A stretch of 64,000 bases of DNA from Asterias amurensis (lineage: Eukaryota > Echinodermata > Asteroidea > Forcipulatida > Asteriidae). The stretch spans positions 18,859,185 through 18,923,184 of the forward strand of contig NC_092661.1 of NCBI RefSeq assembly GCF_032118995.1, in the 5' to 3' direction. Position 1 is the stretch's first letter; each line of letters begins with the position of its first letter. This document shows, piece after piece, positions 11,662 to 22,920 of the stretch. The translations under genes and the position numbers were made by a program. The notes beneath the pieces were generated by a model, which saw nothing but the letters and a program-made list of their open reading frames with translations, made no database searches and was not told where the DNA came from.

Positions 11662-11820
11662 ATTTAGGGTTGAACCAATAAAATTGACTGGAATGGAATC
11701 GTGTTTGAACCTTTAAATCTTAATGTGCCGATGTTCTACCAACTGAGCTACTGATGTTAGTGTGTCTCCCTGTTTTATCAATATTTTTGTTCTGGGTGCA
11801 GGTCAGAAACCATTCAACCT
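11662..11820 (-). mobile_element. tRNA-like SINE family D, copy 1 (diverged)
   Basis: Matches the element at 37643-37839: the ATTTAGGGTTGAAC edge, the GAATGGAATCG block, the CTACCAACTGAGCTA D-arm region, and TGTCTCCCTGTTTTATCAAT downstream. The right edge is degraded. Frames 11754-12065 and 11762-11989 overlap it and are not treated as genes. Confidence 0.6.
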
Positions 11821-12084
11821 TAAACTGCAGTGTAACCAGGGGTCAGTCACACCCAAGTTTGCGCTACATTCTGAGAAGCAGCAGTATAGGGATCACCTTA
11901 ATAGACTCTTACATTATTTTTATCTTCATAAATGGTTGTTTGGGCAGGACAAGGGGAGGGGCATGTTTCTGTGTATGGTTGAAAATTGAAATTTCTGCAC
12001 ATCATCTATGTGAGTTTCATGCAATGGAAACACTGTCGCTGGTTTTGTACATTACATTTGTATAGTGTTAATATTTACATGTAG

Positions 12085-12175
12085 AGTGTTAATTGGTAGT
12101 GCGCCACCTCATTAAACCAGAGGTCACAGGTTCAATTCCCACTCCAGACAATTTTCTTTGTTCAACCCAAAATTT
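12085..12175 (+). mobile_element. tRNA-like SINE family D, copy 2 (fragment)
   Basis: Reads AATTGGTAGTGCGCCACC, then a B box GGTTCAATTCCC, then TTCTTTGTTCAACCCAAAAT. This is the forward-strand order of family D. Confidence 0.55.
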
Positions 12176-15009
12176 GTTTAAGATAAGTGTCAAACGAGAC
12201 TTTCACTCAGGTAAATGTAAAGCAGCTATGCTAATTGGCATGTCCAATTTATTAGAATTGTAGATTTTGTCTCTTGACATCTTGAGGCAGGTGCCTTGAT
12301 GTTAAATTGAGAGGTCGTCAAAGCTTAAATTACTTCAAAAGCCACTGCTTGTATGTAGACTCATGTACCTAGGTGTAGTTGCACATACATTACCTCACTG
12401 GCCAGTTTGAATGCAAATTGGTGGCCAACTTGTCTGGTTAACATTGTACTGTATATGAGGCAGTACGTGTACAACACAATCCAGTTGGAATAAATGATAA
12501 CCAACTATGGTTTGTGTCGAGAAACAAACAGAAACATGAAGTTATGGACAAAACAAAGACGCTGTGAAGGGTTATGATGCTTTGACGCAACTGTGATAAG
12601 TGTATGGAAATGTGAGGTCAAAATTTGTGGTAACAAACTGTTTAGTTTGTGTGACATTTGTGACATTTGTTCTATTCTCATTTCGGTGAGACCTAACAAA
12701 GCACTGAACTTTCAAGGTTACAAATTGCCATGGTGCAAATTGCTGCTAATACAATGGCACTTGAGCAACCTGCTTCTGTATCGCAATGAATGAAGCTGGA
12801 TCCTTTTACATGCATTATTCAGTGACAGCTTTACTGCTCATTTTGAAATATGCAGTCTTTAATTAATATATGAGGTACATGTACCATTAATGTGCTCAGA
12901 CCTCAAACAAGCCATGCAAGATACAAAGAGTAGTCATAAATTTGGAGGGTCGATATTGCGCATATTTGATTGTGTTCTAAAAGCACAAGTTACATTTGTA
13001 TACACGATTCCCTTGAGGCCTACAAAACTACAATGCAGAGTCTGGAACTCAACAGTCAATGATTCTTAGTATTCCAATTTGCATTGCATCAGTGATGTAC
13101 TAGAGATGGTCAGTGTGTACTTAGATATCAAGGGTTTAAGTCAGTCGCATCAAGCAGGGGGCCCCTCTGATGTATCTAATGAATTATTTAAGTATGATTT
13201 TGGATTCAGGAGCACACCATTGAGATCGTTCAGGCTGATTGCCTTCCTCTTCAGGGAGGAATTCTATATCCGCTTATTTCAACTTGGCATTTCGGCTGGG
13301 GTATCTTCTGAAAACTTGATATTTCCTGAAATAATAAAAGCCTAGGTAAACAAACCTTGTTCAGGCTGCCTTGCTCTTTTGGGAGAAACTTTACATGTCC
13401 AGTGTTTTAAATGTACATGTACATCATATTGAAATCCGTATTGCTTAAATGTTAAGAATTATGTTGAGGAAAGCATAATGAAGTGGTGAGACATTTTATA
13501 ACGTTTTGCTATGCTTTTAGGCATGTCGATTATATTATTCTGTTGAGCGCCACTCAATTTGCTCTGCTATTGTCTTAAATTATTTAGTAATGTTCTCTGC
13601 CTGATCTTCTATAGTGATCAGCTATTCAGCTCACAAGTTGAAGGGCAAACTCGATTTGCATAAAGGGGAACCCAGTATTCAAGTAAACTAACTCTGGCTA
13701 TACCTTTGTAGATCAATTTTGTTGGTACTATAGTTTGTTTAATGGATTGTTGGTTGATTGATTGATTGATTGATCATCGATTGATTGATTGTTGACTAAT
13801 TGTTTTTATTTGATTAATTGGCTTTTTCGAAACAAACACTTTATTCATACACAGAATTTACCATTTTATAATTTTATAATTTAATTCATAGAAAACTAAA
13901 ATACATATGGACAAAAAAATTCTGATAGTTTAACTTCCTATTTCTCAAAGGATTGTTAATTAATCGACATGAATCTTTAATTAATGAAACAACATCACAC
14001 ATTGAAAATGGGGACCATATTTTACTCATTTTTAAATATGTTTTACTGTAACATTTGATGCAACTTAATTATTTTTGAGTAGTTTACATTTTCCAGGCGG
14101 CAATGTACACATGAATGGCATTTTGATGTAGTGTTGCTTGCTTTGTGCTCATTGATTAGGGTACAGAGCACCATGTGTGATACCGTACACTCTGCAATAG
14201 ACTGAGTTGTTTACCCATCCAATGGATCAATTTTGGAAAGAACAACTTGTGTTACATATATACTAGCAATATTGAGAAAACTATCTACTACAATAGCAGT
14301 ATTGAGAAAACTGTTTGGTTTGTCAATGCTTTAAAGGCCGTTTGCTAGGAAAGTTGTTGCATTTAGTGATGATCTTGACCAGGCTCAGTTTCACCTTATT
14401 TTATCGATAACAAAATGCAATCATCGGTTTCTTCATATCACAATCACTCAGCATTCAAGCCCTTACCCCATCATGATAGTTACCTGAGCGTGTCGACTTT
14501 GTTTAACGCTTCATCATAAATTTCACACCTACTTGCCCAGTGCGCCATGATGATGCAGAATCTTTCATGGGCATATCTTGGCTACAGTTGACTCATTAGT
14601 TTTGAAGCAGCAATGTGAATTTCTGATTAAAACGTAGGAAGATATGTCTAGTGAAACAGTATCGGCAACCAGTTTGCTTGATGCAGTTCTGTAGGTGGAC
14701 TTGTCGGTTCAAGAATCAAGAGTAGTATATTCAGGTTTTTGTTCTCACTTTTTTTATATAAGAGTTGCTAAGACTAAGCTCAAGTGTGTACGTTTACATT
14801 ACACGTCAGGCTTTGTACAAAGTGGAAATGTTTCTTTGTGTAACTTCAAGTCTTTAGAGTCAATCCAAAAGTGCTGTGGAATCATTTCATTCTGTTAAAT
14901 TTTTTTTTTTAAAGAGCTTTGATGGATGGAATGGAAGTGAATCATAAAAGAACTTTTGATTTGTGTGATTTATTTTAATTATGATGTTTTTGTTTGTTTT
15001 ACTCTGTAG
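12176..15009. other. Intergenic DNA upstream of TPBG, no gene recognised
   Basis: It must hold part of the intron upstream of the TPBG 5' UTR exon at 15010, but no first exon can be picked out. An 88-codon frame at 13079-13345 (+) has mixed composition and no recognised domain. A (TTGA)n run lies near 13750-13795, and a ~25-bp phrase is repeated near 14268 and 14301. Confidence 0.4.
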
Positions 15010-15149
15010 GTGCATACGCTATTGGAATCTCATCTTCAAAGGAGTCCAGGAGATATTTGAAGTGAACAACAAATGATAAGTGATCTGAGAGTAAGCTGTG
15101 CTGGTAATCAAACTTAACCAAGTGAAGAAGTGAGATAAAGAGGTGCAGT
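15010..15149 (+). other. TPBG: TPBG-like 5' UTR segment of the first coding exon
   Basis: A pyrimidine-rich tract ends in TTACTCTGTAG|GTGC at 15009/15010, a good acceptor, so the start codon at 15150 probably lies in the second exon of the transcript. No in-frame upstream ATG extends the protein. The upstream non-coding exon and promoter were not found. Confidence 0.5.
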
Positions 15150-15827
15150 ATGGCACGTTTGAGTTTGGACACTGCCTTCCTCTTTACCGTTATCGCCCTA
15201 GCCTGGTCTGTGGTGCCAAGTGTCACCCAAGACACGCCTAATGCTGATCAGGACTTGCCTTGTGCATTGACTTTATCAATAAGCTATTGCAGCTGCTCAG
15301 GCACCAGCCTGACCTGCAGCAAATGGCCTAAGTCTCTGCTGACGCATATTCCATCAAACACTACATCCCTCAGGATTTTAGGCTCAGAAACAAGACATCT
15401 TAGAACAAACATCCAACCCAGAACCACCCTTCCTAACCTCAGAACATTAGACCTCACTGGTAATACCATTGTAGAAATTGACGCACGCTGGTTCACCCGC
15501 AATAAGTTCCCAGCATTGGAGGAGCTTATCCTGGACACCAATAACATAACCCTCAGCGGAGCAGAAACATTTAGAGACGTTTCCGAAAAGCTGCGATTGC
15601 TGAGTTTAAATGGCGCCCTCAAGAGGAATTACACGGAGATGCTCTGCAACAATTTAGGGGACGCTCTGCAACAAGGAAACTTATCCAACCTTGTTGAGAT
15701 TCGTCTTGATAACAATGAGTTGGGCTTACTGACACCAACAACGTTACAGTTCTCTGGGAGTTCCAAACTTCAAAGATTGAACCTCTTCAACAGTAGCCTC
15801 ATAGCAATTCTACAGGGGACTTTCATG
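15150..15827 (+). CDS. TPBG: TPBG-like coding exon 1
   Basis: 226 codons from ATG to ...LQGTFM, followed by the donor ATG|GTAAGA. Carries the signal peptide, LRRNT and the first LRRs. The start gives a clean hydrophobic leader, and no ATG lies in frame between the acceptor at 15010 and it. Confidence 0.85.
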
Positions 15828-17311
15828 GTAAGAAATATTTATTATTGATTGTGATAATATTGCACACATTTCATAAAATTCACATTTAAATGGGCATCTT
15901 ATTTTTCATTTATTTTTTTATAAATGGTAAATGTTTTGTGTGTATTTTATGTAACATAATTTTAGACACGCAAACCAAAATGCATTTCACTGTACAAACA
16001 TTTGTTTTTTTACAAGTGACAATAAAACTTTCATTTTCATTATTGAAAAAGGCAAATACTAATTAGATAAATATAGACAGAATGTGTGAGAAATTTGGTC
16101 GAACTAAATCCATTAAACAATTTCTGGAACTTTAGAGATTTCATATAAATTTACTACAGGGCAAACCCGGCATATGTAATTGGGATGCATGATTGAACAA
16201 TAAACCACCAACATAGAATTATAACACTTGTTGGAGGTCACGGCCAAATTTTCATAACCCATCAAGAACTTATCTGGACACTATCTGTGACTGGTAACTC
16301 TATTCAACATTTATGGTTTTTACTCAATATGACAATACATTGGCAAAGTGGTTTTGTAGTTGGTACATAGGCAGAGTAAATATTGTCAAAAATCCATAAA
16401 ATTATGTTTAGGACAGCAACTGCACTGCCTGTTCCTTAAAAACATTGTTTAAATGTAACACTTTAAATGTTTTATTTACAAATCAAAACCAAAGGCCAAG
16501 TCCGAAACAGCGACTTCAGCTAGAGTTTGTTCATGGAATTTTTCCTCCATTGTTGGTTAGAGTGTCTGCTAGTGTTGAAGCGTTGGTAGACGGGCGCTAT
16601 CTTTGGACAAGGCGTAACATTTTTTTTGGATGTTTTTCCCCCGTTTTATGCTAACAAGTTGTTCTAAGGTCAATCATTGGTACAAGTACTGCAGTACATT
16701 ATTTATATTTTGCTGGTGTTTGTTTATTTTAAGCGTTCTTGATTGCATCATAAAACTATGTGATAAATTTTGTTTCTTTATTTTATTTTTATATGTAGCG
16801 GAAGATATTCCCTAATCTTCGACATTTGAACTTAAGTTCCAACGAGATCAAAAGCATAGATCAGACCACCATCCAGGACCTTGATACCTTCACAAACCTG
16901 TCTCTTGATCTCAGCAACAATCTCTACTTCTGCAACTGCAAACTGGCGGCCTTCCAAACCTGGCTCCTCAACACCACGATTGTCCCCGATAAATCCGGCC
17001 TGCGATGTGATGATGCTGTCTTGCATTCCAGCATCAATAAGAGCATCATAGACGCTGATTTAAAATGTGCTGAGATTGAAGAAGTCAACGTTGATGATGG
17101 GTTACAATCTTCTTACATCATACTCAGCATCATCTTGACTCTTGTTGGTCTCCTGGCATTGGTTGTACTGTACATGAGGCGGAATGACATTAAGGACTAC
17201 TTTGTGGAGTTCTACACAACCAGCAAAGAGGCATTTAACAGTCGCCAGGGTTATGATGAAATCCACAGGGTACGTCGGGAAACACCTGAGATGGCCCCAA
17301 CTGAAGTTTGA
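15150..17311 (+). CDS. TPBG: Trophoblast glycoprotein-like LRR receptor (5T4/WAIF1), complete
   Basis: Coding exons 15150-15827 and 16799-17311 join in phase 0 to give 396 residues (human TPBG about 420). In order: signal peptide (1-27, cleavage near VTQ|DTP); LRRNT cysteines C38, C47, C49, C56; about seven leucine-rich repeats (98-265); LRRCT with C271, C273, C296, C316; one transmembrane helix (about 331-352); a short basic cytoplasmic tail. About nine N-X-S/T sequons dot the ectodomain. The LRRCT-TM part (NCKLAAFQTWL, DADLKC, LQSSYIILSIIL, VVLYMRRNDIK) follows vertebrate TPBG closely. The protein ends TEV, a class I PDZ ligand where human TPBG ends SDV. Known role of the family: plasma-membrane antagonist of canonical Wnt signalling through LRP6. 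Other LRR receptors are less likely given the tail. Confidence 0.85.
15828..16798 (+). other. TPBG: TPBG-like intron between LRRs
   Basis: 971-bp GT-AG intron (acceptor TTTATATGTAG|CGG). Nothing beyond short random frames (16445-16654, 16630-16815) was seen. As far as I recall the vertebrate coding region is uninterrupted, so the intron was either lost there or gained here. Confidence 0.8.
16799..17311 (+). CDS. TPBG: TPBG-like coding exon 2
   Basis: 170 codons plus TGA, beginning RKIFPNLRHLNLSSNEIKSI. Carries the last LRRs, LRRCT, transmembrane helix and cytoplasmic tail ending PTEV. Confidence 0.85.
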   Translation, partial: RKIFPNLRHLNLSSNEIKSIDQTTIQDLDTFTNLSLDLSNNLYFCNCKLAAFQTWLLNTTIVPDKSGLRCDDAVLHSSINKSIIDADLKCAEIEEVNVDDGLQSSYIILSIILTLVGLLALVVLYMRRNDIKDYFVEFYTTSKEAFNSRQGYDEIHRVRRETPEMAPTEV

Positions 17312-17550
17312 ATGAGGTAATTAATCTCTGGTGTGCTTTATTAAAACACATTTTTTTGATTCCCTCCAAACACCCATTTTTTCATTCAAGCGGTTGGGCT
17401 ACATCTGCTGAGAATTGTTTATGTGTGCCATGGACAGTTGGTTTATAATCTCTCACAAATACAAATAATACTTGATTTTTTGAGAATTAAGTTCAGCCCC
17501 TTAAAGCTGATCTCTTGGCTGCCGCTTCCTATGTTGTGTTGTAAACACTG

Positions 17551-17610
17551 CAGGCAGGGCCTAGTCTCACAGAGCTGCTTAGGCAAGAAAAATAGCTCAG
17601 CACAAAAAGA
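17551..17610. mobile_element. Fragment of MITE family E (GGCCCAATTTCATAGAGCTG-type)
   Basis: GGGCCTAGTCTCACAGAGCTGC is a diverged copy of the end of the elements at 26308-26474 and 27049-27238. A related phrase (GGCCTAGTTTCATGGCGCTG) occurs at 18021, followed by two 20-bp units of TGCTTACCATATTATTTTA. Confidence 0.45.
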
Positions 17611-17682
17611 TAATGCTAACCAGAGGGGCCATATTGAACTGATTTCTAGCTCATGTCATTTGCAAACAACTATTAATAATAT

Positions 17683-17745
17683 AGTAATAATAACAAAAAA
17701 TATTGTTTAGCGCATTTCACAACAAGGTTTTACTGGTCCAATCTA
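17683..17745 (-). mobile_element. 3'-end fragment of the Leu-like SINE
   Basis: AATAATAACA followed by TTTAGCGCATTTCACAACAA matches the 3' end of the SINE at 9213-9566 in the same orientation. Confidence 0.5.
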
Positions 17746-19412
17746 CAGACTTCTCTCTGAGAAAATCAGTTAACAATACTCCAGACTTCCCTCTCTGCAT
17801 ATAAAAGTAATATAATGAAAATCAAATCCTGGGGAAAATCTGCCTTCTAAAATGAAATATTCAAGGTTGATCAATGATGTTGGAGAGCAATCAGTCACAC
17901 AATGACTCTCCCTTGCTAGTCTTCTATAAATAGTTTGATTCTGTAGATTTGCCTTACCCCAGGGAAGTTGTGAGGAATGTGCTGCATCCCTAATTGAACA
18001 TCTCACCTTCCTGTCAGGCAAGGCCTAGTTTCATGGCGCTGCTTACCACATTATTTTATGCTTACCATATTATTTTATGCTTACCATCTTTTTTTCTTCT
18101 TACAAGCACCTTGTGTGCGTACACATCTCCAATCACCAGTCTCTGTTGATACAGTTAGCACTTTTTCTAAGCTAGCTTTGCATGATAAGCATAATTTTGC
18201 ACGGTTAGCATAAGTTTCAAGCACCTCTCTCTGCTGTATGGTAAGCACTGATTTTCTGCTTACTAACATTGCAAAGAAGTAGGTCTAGATTTATCCAGCT
18301 GTGTGGATCTAGGGACCCCGAGGTGTGACATTTTTGATTAGGTGAACAATATTTCTCACTACACATTTAGGTCAAGTACGTACAGTTCGCTCTCTGAACT
18401 AGTGGTGTAAACAGGCCAGATCAAACCGTGTTTTAAAAACCAAGCTCTTGGTTATATGAATTATTATAATATGCTGATATATTAAGTACCAAAAAATATC
18501 ACAGACAGGAACTTAGAAACGATATTTACATGGTCAAATATCTTTTTGATTAATTTTAATCAGTTTCAGCATCTTTAAACGTTTGGCCAACTAGTATGAC
18601 AAAAAGTATGTCATGCTTTTTGGTTAACATGTGAAAGTTATGATATTTGAAAACGTGGAGTTTGCCAAGAAGCATTACAACTTCGGACTGTTAACAGCAC
18701 CAGCCACCAACCTGGTCATTACCACGCAGTGAAGACCGGGTCCTCTCACTGTTATTCCCTAATTAAAACCTTAGCAATAATAGAATGTCTTCTCTCCATG
18801 GGGCTGTACAGTGGTTAAGTCTGAGAGTCAGAAAAACACAACCAGAAATAATGAATGAAATGAAAATGAAATAAATTTTTAATTTCTCTCATAGAGACCC
18901 TTTTGCTACATGTACAATCTAGTCCAGTCTTGCTACAGTAATGAAATGAAGCATCAGACCTGCATCCTTATTCCTCACATCTTGCTGTTATTTAGGATGG
19001 CCATGCCATGTGGCTTAGATTCAATGCATAATTCATTCTAAAAGATTTCACAAAATAGTAAGTGGATTGATTTACCAGCAGAAAGTCTAGTCTCGGATAT
19101 TTTACACTATATTTATTGGCAAGCTGTTTCACTCATTTCCTTATTGTTCTTTATATCTCACTTCGTCTTTAATCATTTTTTATGGCTCTTTTTAATGCTG
19201 ACCCAAGGAGCATACTTTTGTTTGTGAGATTAAGTTGCGCAAATTAAATTTTGACTTGAGTCTTTCAAAATGTACAAGCCACAAAGGAAATGAACCTCAA
19301 GCTTAAGTGTTTTTGTCATGGTGAGCCACATAGTAATTGAATTTCCACATACTTTATCGCTGTTCAACTAAAAAATACAATTTCATGACAAGCCACTAGA
19401 AACTCTTTTGTA

Positions 19413-19816
19413 TTAAAGGCAGTGGACACTATTGGTAGTTACTCAAAATAATTATTATCATAAAACCTTTCTTGATTACGAGTAATGGGGAGAGGCTGAT
19501 AGTATAAAACATTGTGAGAAACAGCTCCCTCTGAAGCGAGGTAGTTTTCAAGAAAGAAGTAATTTTCCACAAATTGGAATTTGAGACCTCAGATTTAGAA
19601 TGAGGTCTCAAAATCAAGCATCTGAAAGCACACATTTTCTTGTGACCCTGGTGCGACAAGGGTGTTTTTTCTTTCATTAATACTCGCAACTTTGACGACC
19701 AATTGAGCTCAATTTTTCACAGGTTTGTTATTTTATGCATAAAAATATGTACATTGAGATACACCAACTGTGACGACTAGTCTTTAACAATTACCAATAG
19801 TGTCCAGTGTCTTTAA
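19413..19816 (+). mobile_element. MITE family A, copy 1
   Basis: About 400 bp with ends TTAAAGGCAGTGGACACTAT and AGTGTCCAGTGTCTTTAA. The interior shows GAGGTAGTTTTCAAGAAAG, a central GAGACCTC/GAGGTCTC foldback, AAGGGTGTTTTTTC and GAGCTCAAT. All copies in this window share that order and have no coding capacity. TTAA at both ends fits a piggyBac-like target choice. The small frame at 19429-19689 (-) is inside it. Confidence 0.85.
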
Positions 19817-20257
19817 GACAATGTCGCCATCTTTACAAAGCAACAATATAGCCATCTAGCCAAAAATGCATGTTTTTAGAAAATCACGTTTAATGTTGAA
19901 CCTACATACTCTTTTTTGACACATTTGTCTTTTTTGTAAAAACAAAGACCGCTTTATGCTTAAAACAGAACTGGAGTAAGATTCAACTAGTTTTGTTCGG
20001 ACATATAGTAACCTGAGGCAGGGGGTTCAATCGGCTTTAATCAGACGGACAAGTGTGTTGCAGTAAAGTGCCTGAAAATTTTTATAAATGAATAAAAATT
20101 TAAAAAGATAAAATGAAAATAAGATCAAACTCATTTGCAATGCTTCAACAAGAAACGATGCCCCAATTTGTGGGTCAAACTGCACAAAATATGTTATGGG
20201 TTCTTGCCTAAAACAATATGTTATATATTTAGCGAGAATTTAGACTTGAAAAATGGT

Positions 20258-20367
20258 GCATCATTTACCTAAATTTTTAATTGGAATAAGAGATAAGTAG
20301 GCTGAAAATGGGGCATCATTTACCTAAATTTTTAATTGGAATAAGAGATAAGTAGGCTGATAAAGTT
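20258..20367 (+). repeat. 55-bp exact tandem duplication
   Basis: The unit starting GCATCATTTACCTAAATTTT occurs at 20258 and 20313, essentially identical over 50 bp. The low divergence implies a recent event. Confidence 0.85.
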
Positions 20368-21443
20368 GAAATGACGTGTCAAAAAGACACTACGACATAC
20401 ATAAATGTAACTTGAAATATTGTAAACACATCACAGTTACATTGCTGTAATTTAAAGTACATGTAATGCAGCATTATAGTGATTGATGATGCTATTTGCA
20501 AGTTAGTAGGAATGCAATTAAACATTCTAGTTTCCTTTATGTATCATGCAACTAAAGCCATGGCGAAGTTAGCAGCATACTCTTCAATGCCAGTGATCCA
20601 GCCACATCCGCCAAGTTGGAAACATCCTAAACCATTGAATATTTGTCAACTGGAATCCAATAGCACATTCTGTTTGTAATAAGTTAGCACTTGCTGTTTC
20701 AGTTTGGGTAAAAGAGGCCAGACAAAGTTCTCACTTGATTTGTTAACATTGGCCATTTTTCGAACCAATGCTTGGGCTTAGGCGTTGTCAGTTAAACAAA
20801 TGTTTGCTTTCCATGGCTTTGAAAATGGCTGTTGATAAGAATTACAGACAAACTATGAAGACAGCCTAGATTTACTCATTTTCACAGGGATACATAATTC
20901 TCCCATCCAAAACAGTAACAATGAAGAAGAAATTCTTTGCACTGAGTCAGCAGTGGAGCTTATTAAATTATAGCAGCAGGCTGAGGCAGGTGTGTTCAAA
21001 AAGCCATATTCCAAATCTAATTGTCATTTTTTGGAAGGCAGTTGACGTATTTACAATGAACAAACATGTGTTGGGCATAAAAGACACATGTACACTCTAT
21101 GAAAAGCCTGGATTTTAGTCTGTGAAGCTTAAAGGCTTTTCGCGTAATTTGTTACATAAAGTGCAGTTGTTCTATTTATAATTGTTGGGTTTAACTTTTT
21201 TAAGAGGGAATCAAGGCCAAAACACAGGCATCTGAAACCCAGGTGTACTTTAATTTCACAAAGAGCTGCAGTGATCTTAAAATGCGCATCAATTGTAATT
21301 GCTAAAAGCAAAGTGTGATGTCAGAATTGACACATTCTAGATGGATCATGGTGTTTTGTGTAACCATTCTCTATGGTGTAACCAAGCTCAGGTTTTAAAA
21401 GCATGTGTCACAATTTGTAATTGTCAAAGACCAGTATCTACAC
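20368..21443. other. Intergenic DNA, no gene recognised
   Basis: Small frames at 20479-20679 and 20921-21118 show no domain or exon pair. No repeat copies of the local families were found. Confidence 0.4.
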
Positions 21444-21881
21444 TTAAAGACACTGGACACTATTATTAAATGTCAAAGACTAGTCTTCAGAGTTGATGTA
21501 TCTCAACATATGCATAAAATAACAAACCTGTGAAAATTTGGTCTCAACATATGCATAAAATAACAAACCTGTTAAAATTTTAGCTCAATCGGTCGTCGAA
21601 GTTGCTAAATATAAATGAAAGAAAAAAACACCCTTGTCGCACCATGGTTACCCAAAGTTGTGTGCTTTCAGAGGCTTAATTTTGAGACCTTAAATTTTAA
21701 TCTGAGGTCTTAAAATCAAATTCGTGGAAAATTACTTCTTTCTCGAAAACTACATCACTTCAGAGGGAGCTATTTCTCACAATGTTTTATTCTATCAACC
21801 TCTCCACATTACTCGTAACTAAGAAAGGTTTTGTGATAACAATTATGTTGAGTAATTATACCTAGTGTCCACTGCCTTTAA
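21444..21881 (-). mobile_element. MITE family A, copy 2 (with internal duplication)
   Basis: Reverse orientation: begins CTTAAAGACACTGGACACTA and ends GTGTCCACTGCCTTTAA. A ~30-bp phrase (TCTCAACATATGCATAAAAT...) is duplicated near 21499 and 21542, which makes this copy longer than the others. Confidence 0.85.
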
Positions 21882-22146
21882 CGTGACCCAACATATACAT
21901 GAAATAACAAATCTGTGAAAGCATTTTTTTTTTATTATAGATTTTTCATAGTCACTTGAGAAATATTTACTCCATTTTAACTTGGCTGAGCAACCGATGT
22001 TTTTGTTATTTTGAAATCAAACTGGCCACATCCGGTGCCAGAGCTCTGCCAGCCCGCCGACATATTCCGGCGATTCATATAACATTTAACATTTTGTGAA
22101 TGAAAACTTTATTAACTTAATGCCCAACTTTTTTCTTCCTCACCAG

Positions 22147-22339
22147 ATTTATAAAGAAAGTTTGGACACTGGTGAACCGACATTTGCATGTTCAACAAAA
22201 CCAGGACCAGTATTTAACAGTTGGAGAAGAGTTTGCTACACAGAACATCCACCTGCGTTTTGAAAAGTATTCAACAATAAGGCGAACATGTTTTCATATT
22301 TTTTTTTTAGCAAGAGTGCAAACCTATAAAAATGAAGAG
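22147..22339 (+). other. Orphan exon-like open frame
   Basis: A good acceptor (TTCTTCCTCACCAG|A) opens a frame of 64 codons, beginning FIKKVWTLVNRHLHVQQNQD and ending at GAAGAG|GTAAAAT, a possible donor. The first ~47 residues have a balanced, protein-like composition. Later residues run through a T-rich tract (HIFFL), and an internal TTTTTTAG acceptor could exclude the front half. No family recognised. It could belong to a non-coding transcript or be chance. Confidence 0.2.
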
Positions 22340-22534
22340 GTAAAATTATAGAATATAAAGAAATGTATGGACTACATGCACTTGTAGCATCAGGGTTTAC
22401 CGTTTAATCCTACTATTCAGCAAAAGGTCAGAAATATTGCCCGGCTTGTTTTCCTTTAACAGATAAAGTGCATAGAAACACCATTAAGTATTTCTTTTTA
22501 ATATGAAAAACATGGCTTGCAGTGAGAATGCATT

Positions 22535-22920
22535 TTAAAGGCAGTGGACACTGTTGGTAATTACTCAAAATAATTATTAGCATAAAACCTTACTTGGTAA
22601 CGAGTAATGGGGAGAGGTTGATAGTATAAAACATTTTGAGAAACAGTTCCCTTTGAAGTGACGTAGTTTTCGAGAAAGAAGTAATTTTCCACAAATTTGG
22701 TTTCAAGACCTCAAGTTTAGAATTTGAGGTCTCGAAATCAAGCATCTGAAAGCACACAAGTTCGTGTGACAAGGGTGTTTTTTCTTTTGTAGTTATCTCG
22801 CAACTCTGACGACCAATTGAGCTCAAATTTTCACTGGTTTGTTAGTTTATGCATATGTTGAGATACACCAAGTGAGAAGACTGGTCTTTGACAATTACCA
22901 ATAGTGTCTACTAGCTTTAA
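22535..22920 (+). mobile_element. MITE family A, copy 3
   Basis: TTAAAGGCAGTGGACACTGT at the left and AGTGTCTACTAGCTTTAA at the right, with the usual interior. The frame 22590-22826 (-) is inside it. Confidence 0.85.

Larger units (their letters stand above)
17312..19412. other. TPBG 3' flank and intergenic DNA
   Basis: ATTAAA at 17340-17345 is the nearest poly(A)-like signal. The sequence ATGAG|GTAATT just after the stop (17317/17318) also resembles a donor, so a 3' UTR intron is possible. The rest holds MITE and SINE fragments and no recognised gene. Confidence 0.4.

Noticed and set aside
13079-13345. 88-codon open frame as a gene
   Set aside because: No domain, no splice or promoter support, and partial internal similarity between neighbouring phrases.
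19429-19689. Small reading frames with related sequences at 19.4, 22.6 and 28.8 kb as a gene family
   Set aside because: They are the same part of MITE family A read in one frame, without coding constraint.
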